Of a stretch of 5,709 nt of DNA, positions 1-5,709 are shown in pieces. The DNA is from Spirochaetaceae bacterium (GTDB lineage Bacteria > Spirochaetota > Spirochaetia > Treponematales > Breznakiellaceae), in assembly GCA_031255115.1 (NCBI GenBank), contig JAIRTD010000131.1, positions 1-5,709 on the forward strand. The letters run 5' to 3'. The first letter of the stretch is position 1, and the number at the start of each line of letters is the position of its first letter. Below the pieces are notes generated by a model that searched no databases, was not told the origin of the DNA, and saw only the letters and a program-made list of their open reading frames with translations. The translations under genes and the position numbers were made by a program.

Positions 1-1359
1 GCCCTCTACGCGCGGCTTCCGGTACTGCTCCTCTCCCCGACGGCCTACCACGAAAAACTCTGCAAAAGCGCCGCCCTGCCTTCCCTTGGCACGGGGAAAA
101 AGGGCCTTGCCGCCCTGGAACGGCTCTGCCGCAAAATCAGGCGCGCCGGTTCAGGCACGGATAACAAGGCAAGCCGGCCTTACGCGGACGGCCCTGACAA
201 CGGCAGCTCTTGCAACGGTGGTCCTGACAACCCAGGCGGCCCTTACGCCAGCCGCCCTGACAATGGCGCTTCGGGCGGCCTGTACAGCGCCTTCCTAAAC
301 CCGCTCCGGGAACAGTGCGCGGCCGCTGCCCGGCGGCACGGTCTTGAGGCCGAAGCGGAAATAACCCTTGGACAGTTCATTGCCGGCCTTGCTCCTGTAG
401 GCGCGGACGCTCCCGCGGGAAAGCGTTCCGGGGGCTTTGCGTGTCCTGTCTGCGGCCCCCGCAAACCCGGCGCGGACAGTTCTTGCGCGGACAGCGGGCA
501 TCTTCACGCGGGCCGGCGCGCCAAAACGCCTCCCCCGGCGCTGGGCCGTTTTTCGGGTAGAAGCTACCGGCGCTGCCCTGAGTGTGGGACCGTGTATATG
601 GACCGTTCCGCCCCGCCGCCTGTGGTGTACGAAAAAAGCTATTTCTTTGAAGCCTACAAAAAGCAATACGGAAAAACCTATCTTGAAGACTTTCCCCATC
701 TTAAAGAACTGGCCCGCGGGAGGCTCGCGGCAATACAAACGCTGCTCTCTCCGACCTCGTCCACAAAACGCCCGCGGCTTCTTGACATTGGCTGCGCCTA
801 CGGCCCCTTTCTTGCCGCGGCCAGGGACGAAGGCTTTGACTGCCTGGGCATGGACCCGGCGGAAGACGCGGTACGCTATGTAAAGGAAAAGCTCGGTATT
901 CCCGCTGTCCAGGGCTGCTTCCCGGAAGCCGCTCCTGCGCCGGGCGACGAAGGCTTTGACGTTATCAGCCTCTGGTATGTTATCGAACATCTTGCCGAAC
1001 CGGGCAAAGCCCTTGACGCTATAGCTTCCCTGCTCAAACCGGGCGGCGTACTCGCCCTTTCAACACCTTCCTTTTCGGGCGTTACCGGACGCTTCAGACA
1101 ACAGCGCTTTCTCAGCCAGAGCCCCGAAGACCACTGGATAATCTGGGAACCTTCAATATTAAAAAAAATCTTCGGTTCTCATGGAATAGAACTTAAAAAA
1201 ATCATCGTCAACGGCCATCATCCTGAACGTTTTCCCCTGATCGGAAAGCGTCTGGAAAAGACCTCCGGGCCGCTGTACGGTTTTGTAAAAAAACTAAGCG
1301 TCGTATTCGGCCTTGGAGACGGCTTTGAAGCCTACGGAAGAAAAAGGGGCAATCTGTGA
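1..1359 (+). CDS. C-terminal part of a multidomain protein: zinc-ribbon-like element plus class I SAM methyltransferase (5' end outside window)
   Basis: Frame 1 is open from base 1 to the TGA at 1357-1359, giving 452 visible residues, and has no ATG, GTG or TTG before 592, so the gene must start upstream. Visible residues 1-40 include LLLSPTAYHEKL and look like the end of a globular domain, possibly a GT-B or PseG-like sugar enzyme; this is only a guess. Residues about 50-93 are a Gly/Pro/Asp/Asn-rich insertion. Two Cys pairs follow, CPVCG (C148, C151) and CPECG (C192, C195), as in the zinc-ribbon lead-in of many sugar- or natural-product-type methyltransferases. The Rossmann methyltransferase domain has motif I DIGCAYGPF (262-270), the acidic end of strand 2 at GMD (283-285), FDVISLWYVIEHL (319-331) and LKPGG (345-349). 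It should transfer a methyl group from S-adenosylmethionine; the substrate is unknown. It overlaps the next gene by 4 bp. The methyltransferase call is firm, the rest is tentative. Confidence 0.87.
   Translation, partial: ALYARLPVLLLSPTAYHEKLCKSAALPSLGTGKKGLAALERLCRKIRRAGSGTDNKASRPYADGPDNGSSCNGGPDNPGGPYASRPDNGASGGLYSAFLNPLREQCAAAARRHGLEAEAEITLGQFIAGLAPVGADAPAGKRSGGFACPVCGPRKPGADSSCADSGHLHAGRRAKTPPPALGRFSGRSYRRCPECGTVYMDRSAPPPVVYEKSYFFEAYKKQYGKTYLEDFPHLKELARGRLAAIQTLLSPTSSTKRPRLLDIGCAYGPFLAAARDEGFDCLGMDPAEDAVRYVKEKLGIPAVQGCFPEAAPAPGDEGFDVISLWYVIEHLAEPGKALDAIASLLKPGGVLALSTPSFSGVTGRFRQQRFLSQSPEDHWIIWEPSILKKIFGSHGIELKKIIVNGHHPERFPLIGKRLEKTSGPLYGFVKKLSVVFGLGDGFEAYGRKRGNL
178..276 (+). repeat. Short in-frame repeats forming a low-complexity insertion
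   Basis: CCTGACAA occurs at 193, 223 and 256, with spacings of 30 and 33 bases. CCTTACGC occurs at 178 and 241, 63 bases apart. All spacings are multiples of three, so the reading frame is kept and the protein shows three PDN and two PYA motifs in a Gly/Asn/Ser-rich stretch. It resembles a decayed minisatellite lying between two folded parts of the protein. Confidence 0.6.
401..494 (+). repeat. Degenerate GCGCGGAC repeat between folded segments
   Basis: GCGCGGACAG occurs exactly at 470-479 and 485-494, a 15-base period, and its first eight bases also occur at 401-408. The last two copies lie in the loop between the two CxxC pairs and encode the Ala-Asp repeat in GADSSCADS. The loop spans about 40 residues. 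This is short and could partly reflect GC-rich codon bias. Confidence 0.4.
1344..1349 (+). promoter_or_regulatory. Ribosome binding site for the ATP-grasp gene
   Basis: AAGGGG lies six bases before the GTG at 1356, inside the end of the preceding gene. It supports the GTG start, which overlaps the upstream TGA as GTGA, and indicates translational coupling. Confidence 0.6.
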
Positions 1360-3014
1360 ACGAATGGATAATGATACTGGGCGCGGGAATCATGCAGAAA
1401 CCGGCTCTTTGCGCTGCCGGAGAAATGGGGCTTAAAACCCTGGTCGTAGACGCCAACCCCAAAGCGCCCTTTGCCGGTCTTGCCGGCCGCTTTGAATGCG
1501 TCGACCTCAAGGATAAAGACGGGCTGCTTGCCCTGGCATCTTCACTTAGGGGAAAAGAAAGAATTTCCGGCGTTATGACCATAGGAACCGATTTTTCCGC
1601 CTCGGTGGCCTGGGTGGCCGAAAATCTGGGGCTCCCCGGCATATCCTACGAGGCGGCCCTGGACGCTTCCGATAAATCCCGTATGCGCGGCTGTTTTGCC
1701 CGGGCGGGACTGCCTTCCCCGCCCTTTACCGTATTTGAAGCGCTCCCCGGCGAGGTCCCCGGTCTGCCCTTTCCCTATCCCGTGGTAATCAAGCCGGTCG
1801 ACAATATGGGCGGCAGGGGCTGCCGCCGGGTTGACCGTCCTTCGGACTTTGCTTCGGCCCTTAAAGAGGCCATGGCTTTTTCCAGAAAAGGAAGCGCCAT
1901 TGTTGAATCTTTTATGGAAGGACCTGAATATTCGGTAGACGCCCTGGTGTACAGGGGAGAACCGATTATCTGCGGCCTTGCGGACCGGCATATTTTTTTC
2001 CCTCCGTATTTTATCGAAATGGGCCATACCATGAGCGCCGTTCTGGACGAAAAACAGCGCGACGCCCTGCTTGAAGTGTTTATCCGGGGTGTAAAGGCCC
2101 TGGGTATCCATACCGGCGCGGCCAAGGGCGATATAAAACTCACGCCCCGGGGCCCCATGATAGGCGAAATCGCCGCAAGGCTTTCCGGGGGTTATATGTC
2201 GGGCTGGACCTATCCCTATGCTTCGGGTGTGGATCCGGTCCGGGGTGCCATAGAAATAGCCCTGGGCAGAAGGCCGTCAAAGGTTTTGCCCCTGCGGAAC
2301 TGGACCAGCGCCGAACGGGCCTTTATTTCCATACCCGGCAGGGTCAGGGCCATACGGGGAATACGCGAAGCCGAACAGGGCGTCTACATCAAGAATGTCT
2401 TTCTCAGGGTAGAAAAGGGAAGCCCTGTAGCTTTTCCCGAAAACAACGTAGGCAAGGCGGGGAATCTTATCTCCCAGGCCGCGTCAAGAAAAGAGGCGGT
2501 CATGGCCGCGGAAGAGGCGGCGCGGAACATAAGCATAGAACTCGAAGTCCCCAACGCCGAAACAGAGGCCTTTCTCGATTCTTTTTTTGAAGAAGAACGC
2601 CCTTCCTTTCCCCCTGACGCTTTTGCCCTCAGCCCAACCCTCCGCGCGGCGCTCCTGGCCCTCCCCGACACCCTCTCCAATGCCGCCGCCCTCCCCGGTG
2701 TTACGGCCAAAGGCTGTCCCACGCCCCTCCCCGATGCCACGGCCAAAGGCTGTTCCGCCGCCAGCCCCGGCGGGGACGAAGTCTGCGTTCATCCTTTTCC
2801 TGCATTGACCGGAGCGGGACTCTCCGATTATACGGGAAGAAGCATCGAAGCCTCCCTGGACAAGGTCCGCGAAATTTTAGGCTTAAAACTGCCGATAAAA
2901 GAAAGGGGCTCCCTTGTTCTTGGCCGCCGTTTTTGGGCGGGCCTGGTACGGGGCGCGTATCAGGGCGCGGCCTATATTGCCGCCCTGACCCTGCAAAACA
3001 CGGGCAAACCATAA
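1356..3014 (+). CDS. ATP-grasp carboxylate-amine ligase-like protein
   Basis: This is a 552-residue protein starting at GTG, with the start fixed by the GTGA overlap and a good ribosome binding site. Residues 1-110 form a pre-ATP-grasp Rossmann-like domain (ILGAGIMQKPAL near 7-18, LVVDANP near 29-35). The ATP-grasp fold follows: YPVVIKP with ATP-contacting K146, a glycine loop MGGRG (151-155), VESFMEGPEYSVDAL (183-197), KGDIKL (257-262) and the metal-site segment GEIAARLSGG (270-279). Carbamoyl-phosphate synthase-type enzymes usually have EIN there, whereas EIxAR is more like amino-acid or peptide ligases. Residues about 316-398 form a C-terminal beta-rich domain of the same family. Residues about 425-485 are an Ala/Pro repeat insertion, followed by a final helical segment of about 65 residues. 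It should activate a carboxylate with ATP and join it to an amine; the substrates are unknown. It probably acts with the coupled methyltransferase. Confidence 0.88.
   Translation: MNEWIMILGAGIMQKPALCAAGEMGLKTLVVDANPKAPFAGLAGRFECVDLKDKDGLLALASSLRGKERISGVMTIGTDFSASVAWVAENLGLPGISYEAALDASDKSRMRGCFARAGLPSPPFTVFEALPGEVPGLPFPYPVVIKPVDNMGGRGCRRVDRPSDFASALKEAMAFSRKGSAIVESFMEGPEYSVDALVYRGEPIICGLADRHIFFPPYFIEMGHTMSAVLDEKQRDALLEVFIRGVKALGIHTGAAKGDIKLTPRGPMIGEIAARLSGGYMSGWTYPYASGVDPVRGAIEIALGRRPSKVLPLRNWTSAERAFISIPGRVRAIRGIREAEQGVYIKNVFLRVEKGSPVAFPENNVGKAGNLISQAASRKEAVMAAEEAARNISIELEVPNAETEAFLDSFFEEERPSFPPDAFALSPTLRAALLALPDTLSNAAALPGVTAKGCPTPLPDATAKGCSAASPGGDEVCVHPFPALTGAGLSDYTGRSIEASLDKVREILGLKLPIKERGSLVLGRRFWAGLVRGAYQGAAYIAALTLQNTGKP
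2661..2762 (+). repeat. Tandem repeat of 30/36/36 bases inside the ATP-grasp gene
   Basis: CTCCCCG begins units at 2661, 2691 and 2727. The second and third units share a 36-base period and the exact 15-mer ACGGCCAAAGGCTGT at 2703-2717 and 2739-2753. In protein, the units start LPDT (residue 436), LPGV (446) and LPDA (458), with TAKGC in the last two. The unit lengths are 10, 12 and 12 codons, so the frame is kept. The repeat sits in a likely unstructured linker and looks like recent tandem duplication. Confidence 0.75.
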
Positions 3015-3029
3015 GGCGGAAACAGGCGT

Positions 3030-4100
3030 ATGAAAAGCCAGGGATGGCTCTGTATAATTCTTCTCATCGCTGCCTCTACAAGCGCCTTTGGCCAGACCCA
3101 GGTTCCGGCCCAGGCCCGGATTTTGAACCAGGAAGAAACCCTCAGCCGCCTGGGCGCCACCATGCGCTGGGACCCTTTTTTCTGTTCGGGAGTCCTGCTC
3201 AGCGGGGACCACTACGCGGTTTTTGAGGCCGGCAGGCCAGGCGAATCCGCCCCGGTGCTGCTTGACGGCAGGGAACTGCTCAGCCTTCCTGTCCCCTATT
3301 TGAACGGGGGCCTGCTTAATTTTCCCGAAGTATTTGTCGCGTCCCTTAAATCGGCCATAGACGCCCTCAACGCCGCCGACCAGGACCGGCTCCGCATAGC
3401 GGCAATTATCGTAGACCCCGGACACGGCGGCAGGGACGCCGGGGCCATAGGAAATCACACTATTGGGGGAAGATCGCTGCGTCTCATGGAAAAAGATGTT
3501 ACCCTAAAAACAGCCCTGGAACTGCACCGCGAACTCAGCGCCGCCTACCCCGACAAACGGGTCCTTCTTACCAGAAGCGGCGATACCTATCCCACCCTGG
3601 AAGAAAGGGTGGCCCTGGCCCATTCGGTTCCGCTCAGGGACAATGAGGCGGTAATCTTTATTTCGATCCACGCCAATGCCTCGTTCAACAAAAACGCCCG
3701 GGGTTATGAAGTATGGTATCTGAGCCCCGAATACAAGCGGGACGTGCTTGACAAGTCCAGATATGACAATATGGCGGTATTTTCCATCGAAAACGACCTT
3801 ATGCAGGAAGAATACACCATGGAAAGCGTCATAATGGCCCGGAATATCCTGTCCAGATTCGACGAAACCATAGGCCGGGACAGCCCCTCCAGGGGTATCA
3901 AGGCCGAAGAATGGTTTGTGGTACGAAACGCCCGTATGCCCTCGGTTCTGGTGGAACTGGGCTTTGTTACCAATGCCGAGGACGCCGCGCTTCTGTCCAG
4001 CGACGCCTACTTGAAGAAGCTCTCCGATGCGTTATATAAGGGAATTGTGGATTTTATAGCCTTGTTTGAACGTTCAGGAGGGTTTACCCAGGTACAATGA
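3030..4100 (+). CDS. Exported N-acetylmuramoyl-L-alanine amidase (Amidase_3 family)
   Basis: This 356-residue enzyme should cleave the amide bond between N-acetylmuramic acid and L-alanine of peptidoglycan in the periplasm. Residues 1-21 are a signal peptide: K3, a hydrophobic core CIILLIAA, and a likely signal peptidase I site after AFG. No lipobox cysteine is seen. Residues about 30-115 form an N-terminal domain of uncertain type, perhaps a copper-amine-oxidase-N-like beta domain. The catalytic domain follows with the zinc ligands H132 in VDPGHGG, E154 in LMEKDVT and H214 in SIHANA, and the catalytic E309 in VELGFVTN, so the active site appears intact. It starts 15 bases after the ATP-grasp stop, with a modest purine-rich GGCGGA upstream, and its stop overlaps the next start as ATGA. 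The neighbouring GerMN protein and flaA suggest a role in wall remodelling, possibly around division or flagellar assembly; that role is inferred. Confidence 0.93.
   Translation: MKSQGWLCIILLIAASTSAFGQTQVPAQARILNQEETLSRLGATMRWDPFFCSGVLLSGDHYAVFEAGRPGESAPVLLDGRELLSLPVPYLNGGLLNFPEVFVASLKSAIDALNAADQDRLRIAAIIVDPGHGGRDAGAIGNHTIGGRSLRLMEKDVTLKTALELHRELSAAYPDKRVLLTRSGDTYPTLEERVALAHSVPLRDNEAVIFISIHANASFNKNARGYEVWYLSPEYKRDVLDKSRYDNMAVFSIENDLMQEEYTMESVIMARNILSRFDETIGRDSPSRGIKAEEWFVVRNARMPSVLVELGFVTNAEDAALLSSDAYLKKLSDALYKGIVDFIALFERSGGFTQVQ
4076..4082 (+). promoter_or_regulatory. Ribosome binding site for the GerMN gene, with long spacing
   Basis: AGGAGGG is a strong Shine-Dalgarno match but ends 14 bases before the ATG at 4097. 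No in-frame ATG, GTG or TTG lies between them, so the ATG remains the best start. Translation may depend partly on reinitiation at the ATGA overlap. Confidence 0.5.
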
Positions 4101-4615
4101 GGGGATTTTTAAGGGCCCTTTCAGGGGCCATTACGGCGGTGGGAGAAAGAGCCGCCCGCCGCCGCTTTATATATGTATGTTTGCTCCTTGGCCTGGCGCT
4201 GGTCGAATTCATCATGTTCGGCAAGGTACGGCGCACTTTTGTGTTTTACACCACCAGGGGGAACGAACTGACCGTGGAAAGCCGCCTCCTGGCCAGGACC
4301 GCCTCGCGGGAACTCTCCATACGGCGCTATGTGGAAGAGGCGGTTTTGGGGCCGGTTTCGCTGGATTTAAGCCCCCTTTTAACTGCCGAAACCACCCTGG
4401 AATCGTTTCTTTTCCGGGACGGGGTTGTCTATGCTGATTTTTCTTCTCTGGCGGCCCTTCCACCCCTTGCGGGAAACGGAGATTTATATCATAATCTAAT
4501 AACCTTAAAGGAGGGAATAACAAGGAATTTTCCCTTTGTAAGGGATGTGCGGCTTTTTATCGCCGGAAATGAGGCTTTTTCTGATAAATTCAGAGAGTTT
4601 TCCTCCGAATACTGA
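4097..4615 (+). CDS. Membrane-anchored GerMN-domain protein
   Basis: This is a 172-residue protein. A basic N-terminus (RAARRR at 18-23) precedes one hydrophobic segment at about 24-41 (FIYVCLLLGLALVEFIMF), then KVRR, which fits a signal anchor with the rest in the periplasm. Residues about 46-156 match the GerMN pattern: a strand with FVFYTTRGNEL, a helix with RYVEEAVLGP, then PLLTAETTLESFLFRDGVVYADFS, a long helix with ITLKEGITRNFP and a final strand VRDVRLFIAG. GerMN domains were named from the Bacillus germination and sporulation protein GerM and often accompany wall hydrolases; the molecular role is not settled. The gene overlaps the amidase by ATGA, so co-translation and joint function in the cell wall are likely. 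In T. pallidum the corresponding position is, from memory, the hypothetical gene TP0248. Confidence 0.8.
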   Translation: MRGFLRALSGAITAVGERAARRRFIYVCLLLGLALVEFIMFGKVRRTFVFYTTRGNELTVESRLLARTASRELSIRRYVEEAVLGPVSLDLSPLLTAETTLESFLFRDGVVYADFSSLAALPPLAGNGDLYHNLITLKEGITRNFPFVRDVRLFIAGNEAFSDKFREFSSEY

Positions 4616-4661
4616 AAAAAAAGATAAAAGCCGTTGACAAAATGGATGTATCTCGTATACT
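4615..4661 (+). promoter_or_regulatory. sigma70-type promoter of flaA with A-rich upstream element
   Basis: A perfect -35 TTGACA at 4634-4639 and a -10 TATACT at 4656-4661 (five of six consensus bases) are separated by 16 bases. This puts transcription start near 4668 and gives a leader of about 47 bases. The A-rich stretch 4615-4629 lies just upstream of the -35, where an UP element would sit, and overlaps the last base of the preceding stop codon. No sigma28-type flagellar promoter is seen. A strong housekeeping promoter fits an abundant sheath protein. Confidence 0.78.
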
Positions 4662-4677
4662 TAATTATTATCGAGAT
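4650..4677 (+). promoter_or_regulatory. Inverted repeat spanning the flaA -10 and start region
   Basis: ATCTCG at 4650-4655 and CGAGAT at 4672-4677 are perfect reverse complements separated by 16 AT-rich bases. One arm ends just before the -10 box and the other lies a few bases into the expected transcript. Two such half-sites could bind a dimeric regulator that blocks RNA polymerase. The arms are only six bases long, so chance is possible. Confidence 0.35.
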
Positions 4678-4701
4678 TTATTAGCTTAAACGCGTAAATT
4701 G

Positions 4702-4708
4702 AAAGGAG
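4702..4708 (+). promoter_or_regulatory. Ribosome binding site of flaA
   Basis: AAAGGAG lies six bases before the ATG at 4715. A GTG at 4711 is in another frame and too close, so this site fixes the ATG as the start. Confidence 0.8.
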
Positions 4709-4714
4709 CTGTGA

Positions 4715-5709
4715 ATGAAACGGATATTCATTCTTGTCGCCATCGCGTTGTTTACCGCGGGATCGTTGTTTGCTGATGAAGCCGTTCTTATCGACTTCTC
4801 CAAACTGGTAGCCGACATCGTTCCCAATCAGGACAACGTACCTACTCAGAACCGCGTGACCATGATGGACTATTCCAACGTGGCCGGCGGCAGCTTTACC
4901 ACCGAACAAAAAGCGGTGATGAAGACCTCGCTTGCGATTACCAACTGGGATGTGGTGCTCGCTTCTTCCTCCCGTACAGTAGAAAATCAGATAAGGAGCT
5001 ACACCACGGAAGCTCCTTCAAAACAGTACGGAACAGTTATGGGTGTAAGGATTCACTTTCCTGTAGAACCCTTTAACTCCTGGGCCCGGATTAACCCCCC
5101 CTGCGAGATTCCCGCGTATGAGGCTGCGGCCGACGTGGATGTCGAAGGCAATATCCGCCCTGTGGAAGGCGACTCGACCTCCGCCACCGGTCTTTCCCGC
5201 TTTGAGGATGGATACGGGGTCGTCAAGAATGTGGGAACCATTAAATCCGTAGCGGTCAACGCCTATGGCCTTAACTTCCCCCACGGTCTTTCGGCCTGTA
5301 TTCTTGACTCAACCGGCAGAGAGCAGACCATGTTCCTTGGCTATCTTAACTATGACGGCTGGGGAGAGCTTCGCTGGGACAATCCCCAGTATATCCAGGC
5401 CGTGCGGAACCGGGAACTGAGGATTTATCCCCTGTACCCCACCACCACCCCCTTCATCAAATTTAACGGCTTCCTCATTCAGCGGGACGCCGCCAAAGAA
5501 GGTGGGGACTTTGTCGGATATTTCAAGGATGTCAAGGTCATTTATGACAGGGCCGTACTCGACACCGACAGGGATATTGACGATGAGGCCATCTGGGGCA
5601 TCATCGAAACCCGCGAGACCGAAAAGAAACGCTGGGAATTGAGCCGTTTCGGCGCCCAGCAGGTACTCCGGTATCTTGAGAGCCAGAAGCAGGCCACCGA
5701 GACTGATTT
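4715..5709 (+). CDS. flaA: Flagellar filament outer layer (sheath) protein FlaA, 3' end cut by the window
   Basis: The gene gives 331 codons with no stop before the edge. FlaA proteins are roughly 320-350 residues, so only a short C-terminus is probably missing. Residues 1-20 are a signal peptide (MKR, a hydrophobic core, SLFA) and the mature protein would begin DEAVLIDFSKLV, close to the known Treponema FlaA N-terminus. Further family-like segments are TNWDVVLASSSR, GVRIHFPVEPFNSWARI (about 110-126), NVGTIKSVAVNAYGLNFPHG, FLGYLNYDGWGELRW, RIYPLYPTTTPFIKFNGFLIQRD and FVGYFKDVKVIYDRAV. The C-terminal stretch is charged and probably helical. FlaA is exported to the periplasm and coats the FlaB core of the endoflagellum, affecting filament stiffness and helical shape. 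It has its own strong promoter and ribosome binding site. The copy appears to be the FlaA1 type, but assignment among paralogues needs alignment. Confidence 0.93.
   Translation, partial: MKRIFILVAIALFTAGSLFADEAVLIDFSKLVADIVPNQDNVPTQNRVTMMDYSNVAGGSFTTEQKAVMKTSLAITNWDVVLASSSRTVENQIRSYTTEAPSKQYGTVMGVRIHFPVEPFNSWARINPPCEIPAYEAAADVDVEGNIRPVEGDSTSATGLSRFEDGYGVVKNVGTIKSVAVNAYGLNFPHGLSACILDSTGREQTMFLGYLNYDGWGELRWDNPQYIQAVRNRELRIYPLYPTTTPFIKFNGFLIQRDAAKEGGDFVGYFKDVKVIYDRAVLDTDRDIDDEAIWGIIETRETEKKRWELSRFGAQQVLRYLESQKQATETD

Noticed and set aside
86..298. A + strand open frame with a repeated Ala-Leu-Thr pattern
   Set aside because: The pattern is the out-of-frame reading of the repeats in the larger frame 1 gene, which continues into the methyltransferase domain.
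826..960. Exact 15-base repeat GACGAAGGCTTTGAC at 826-840 and 946-960
   Set aside because: Both copies encode DEGFD at two expected methyltransferase positions (before strand 2 and before strand 4). Similar residues with biased codon use explain it.
295..990. A 231-codon open frame on the minus strand
   Set aside because: It lies opposite a frame with intact methyltransferase motifs, and its translation is Arg/Ala-rich with no recognisable motif. It is a mirror of GC-rich codon bias.
1542..2111. A 189-codon minus-strand open frame opposite the ATP-grasp core
   Set aside because: The + strand encodes well-conserved ATP-grasp motifs over the same bases, and the antisense product shows no domain or ribosome binding site of note.
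2883..3458. A 191-codon minus-strand open frame across the ATP-grasp/amidase junction
   Set aside because: It is opposite two well-supported genes, including the amidase signal peptide, and has no recognisable domain.
4683..4710. AGCT/AGCT hairpin that could hide the flaA ribosome binding site
   Set aside because: Only four base pairs plus wobble pairs with a long loop; too weak to propose as a regulator.
4711..4713. GTG as an alternative flaA start
   Set aside because: It is in a different frame from the signal peptide and only two bases from the Shine-Dalgarno sequence.
1..5709. CRISPR array, tRNA, rRNA, insertion sequence or phage genes
   Set aside because: No regularly spaced repeats with spacers, no tRNA-like cloverleaf segments, no rRNA sequence and no transposase or integrase motifs were seen; the repeats found are short and inside coding frames.

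Overview
The window most likely comes from a spirochaete, probably a GC-rich Treponema-type organism such as the termite-gut group. The best evidence is the last gene, which reads as FlaA, the outer-layer (sheath) protein of spirochaete periplasmic flagella, a family essentially restricted to spirochaetes. The base composition is clearly richer in GC than Treponema pallidum or T. denticola. The species is an inference by eye.

Layout: all genes are on the + strand. Bases 1-1359 are the 3' part of a long gene whose frame is open from the first base. Its C-terminal half is a class I SAM-dependent methyltransferase preceded by a CxxC...CxxC zinc-ribbon-like element, and its N-terminal part belongs to another domain cut by the window edge. 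A 4-bp stop/start overlap leads into an ATP-grasp carboxylate-amine ligase-like gene (1356-3014). After 15 bases comes an exported N-acetylmuramoyl-L-alanine amidase (3030-4100). It overlaps by 4 bp a small membrane-anchored GerMN-domain protein (4097-4615). These four genes look like one transcription unit. A 99-base AT-rich gap then carries a strong sigma70-type promoter, and flaA starts at 4715 and runs off the right edge (331 codons seen).

How the genes may work together: the first pair (methyltransferase and ATP-grasp ligase) suggests making or decorating a small molecule or sugar acyl group, perhaps surface or flagellar glycan chemistry. The second pair (amidase and GerMN protein) suggests peptidoglycan remodelling in the periplasm, where the flagella also lie. 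From memory, T. pallidum has the same order amidase - small hypothetical - flaA1 (TP0247-TP0249), so that block appears conserved, while the upstream pair is the more variable part.

Points of interest are in-frame, repeat-built low-complexity insertions in both upstream enzymes, a likely start-site trap in the methyltransferase gene, and an inverted repeat across the flaA -10 region. I see no tRNA, rRNA, CRISPR array, insertion sequence or convincing intrinsic terminator. There is no stretch over 300 bases without a gene.
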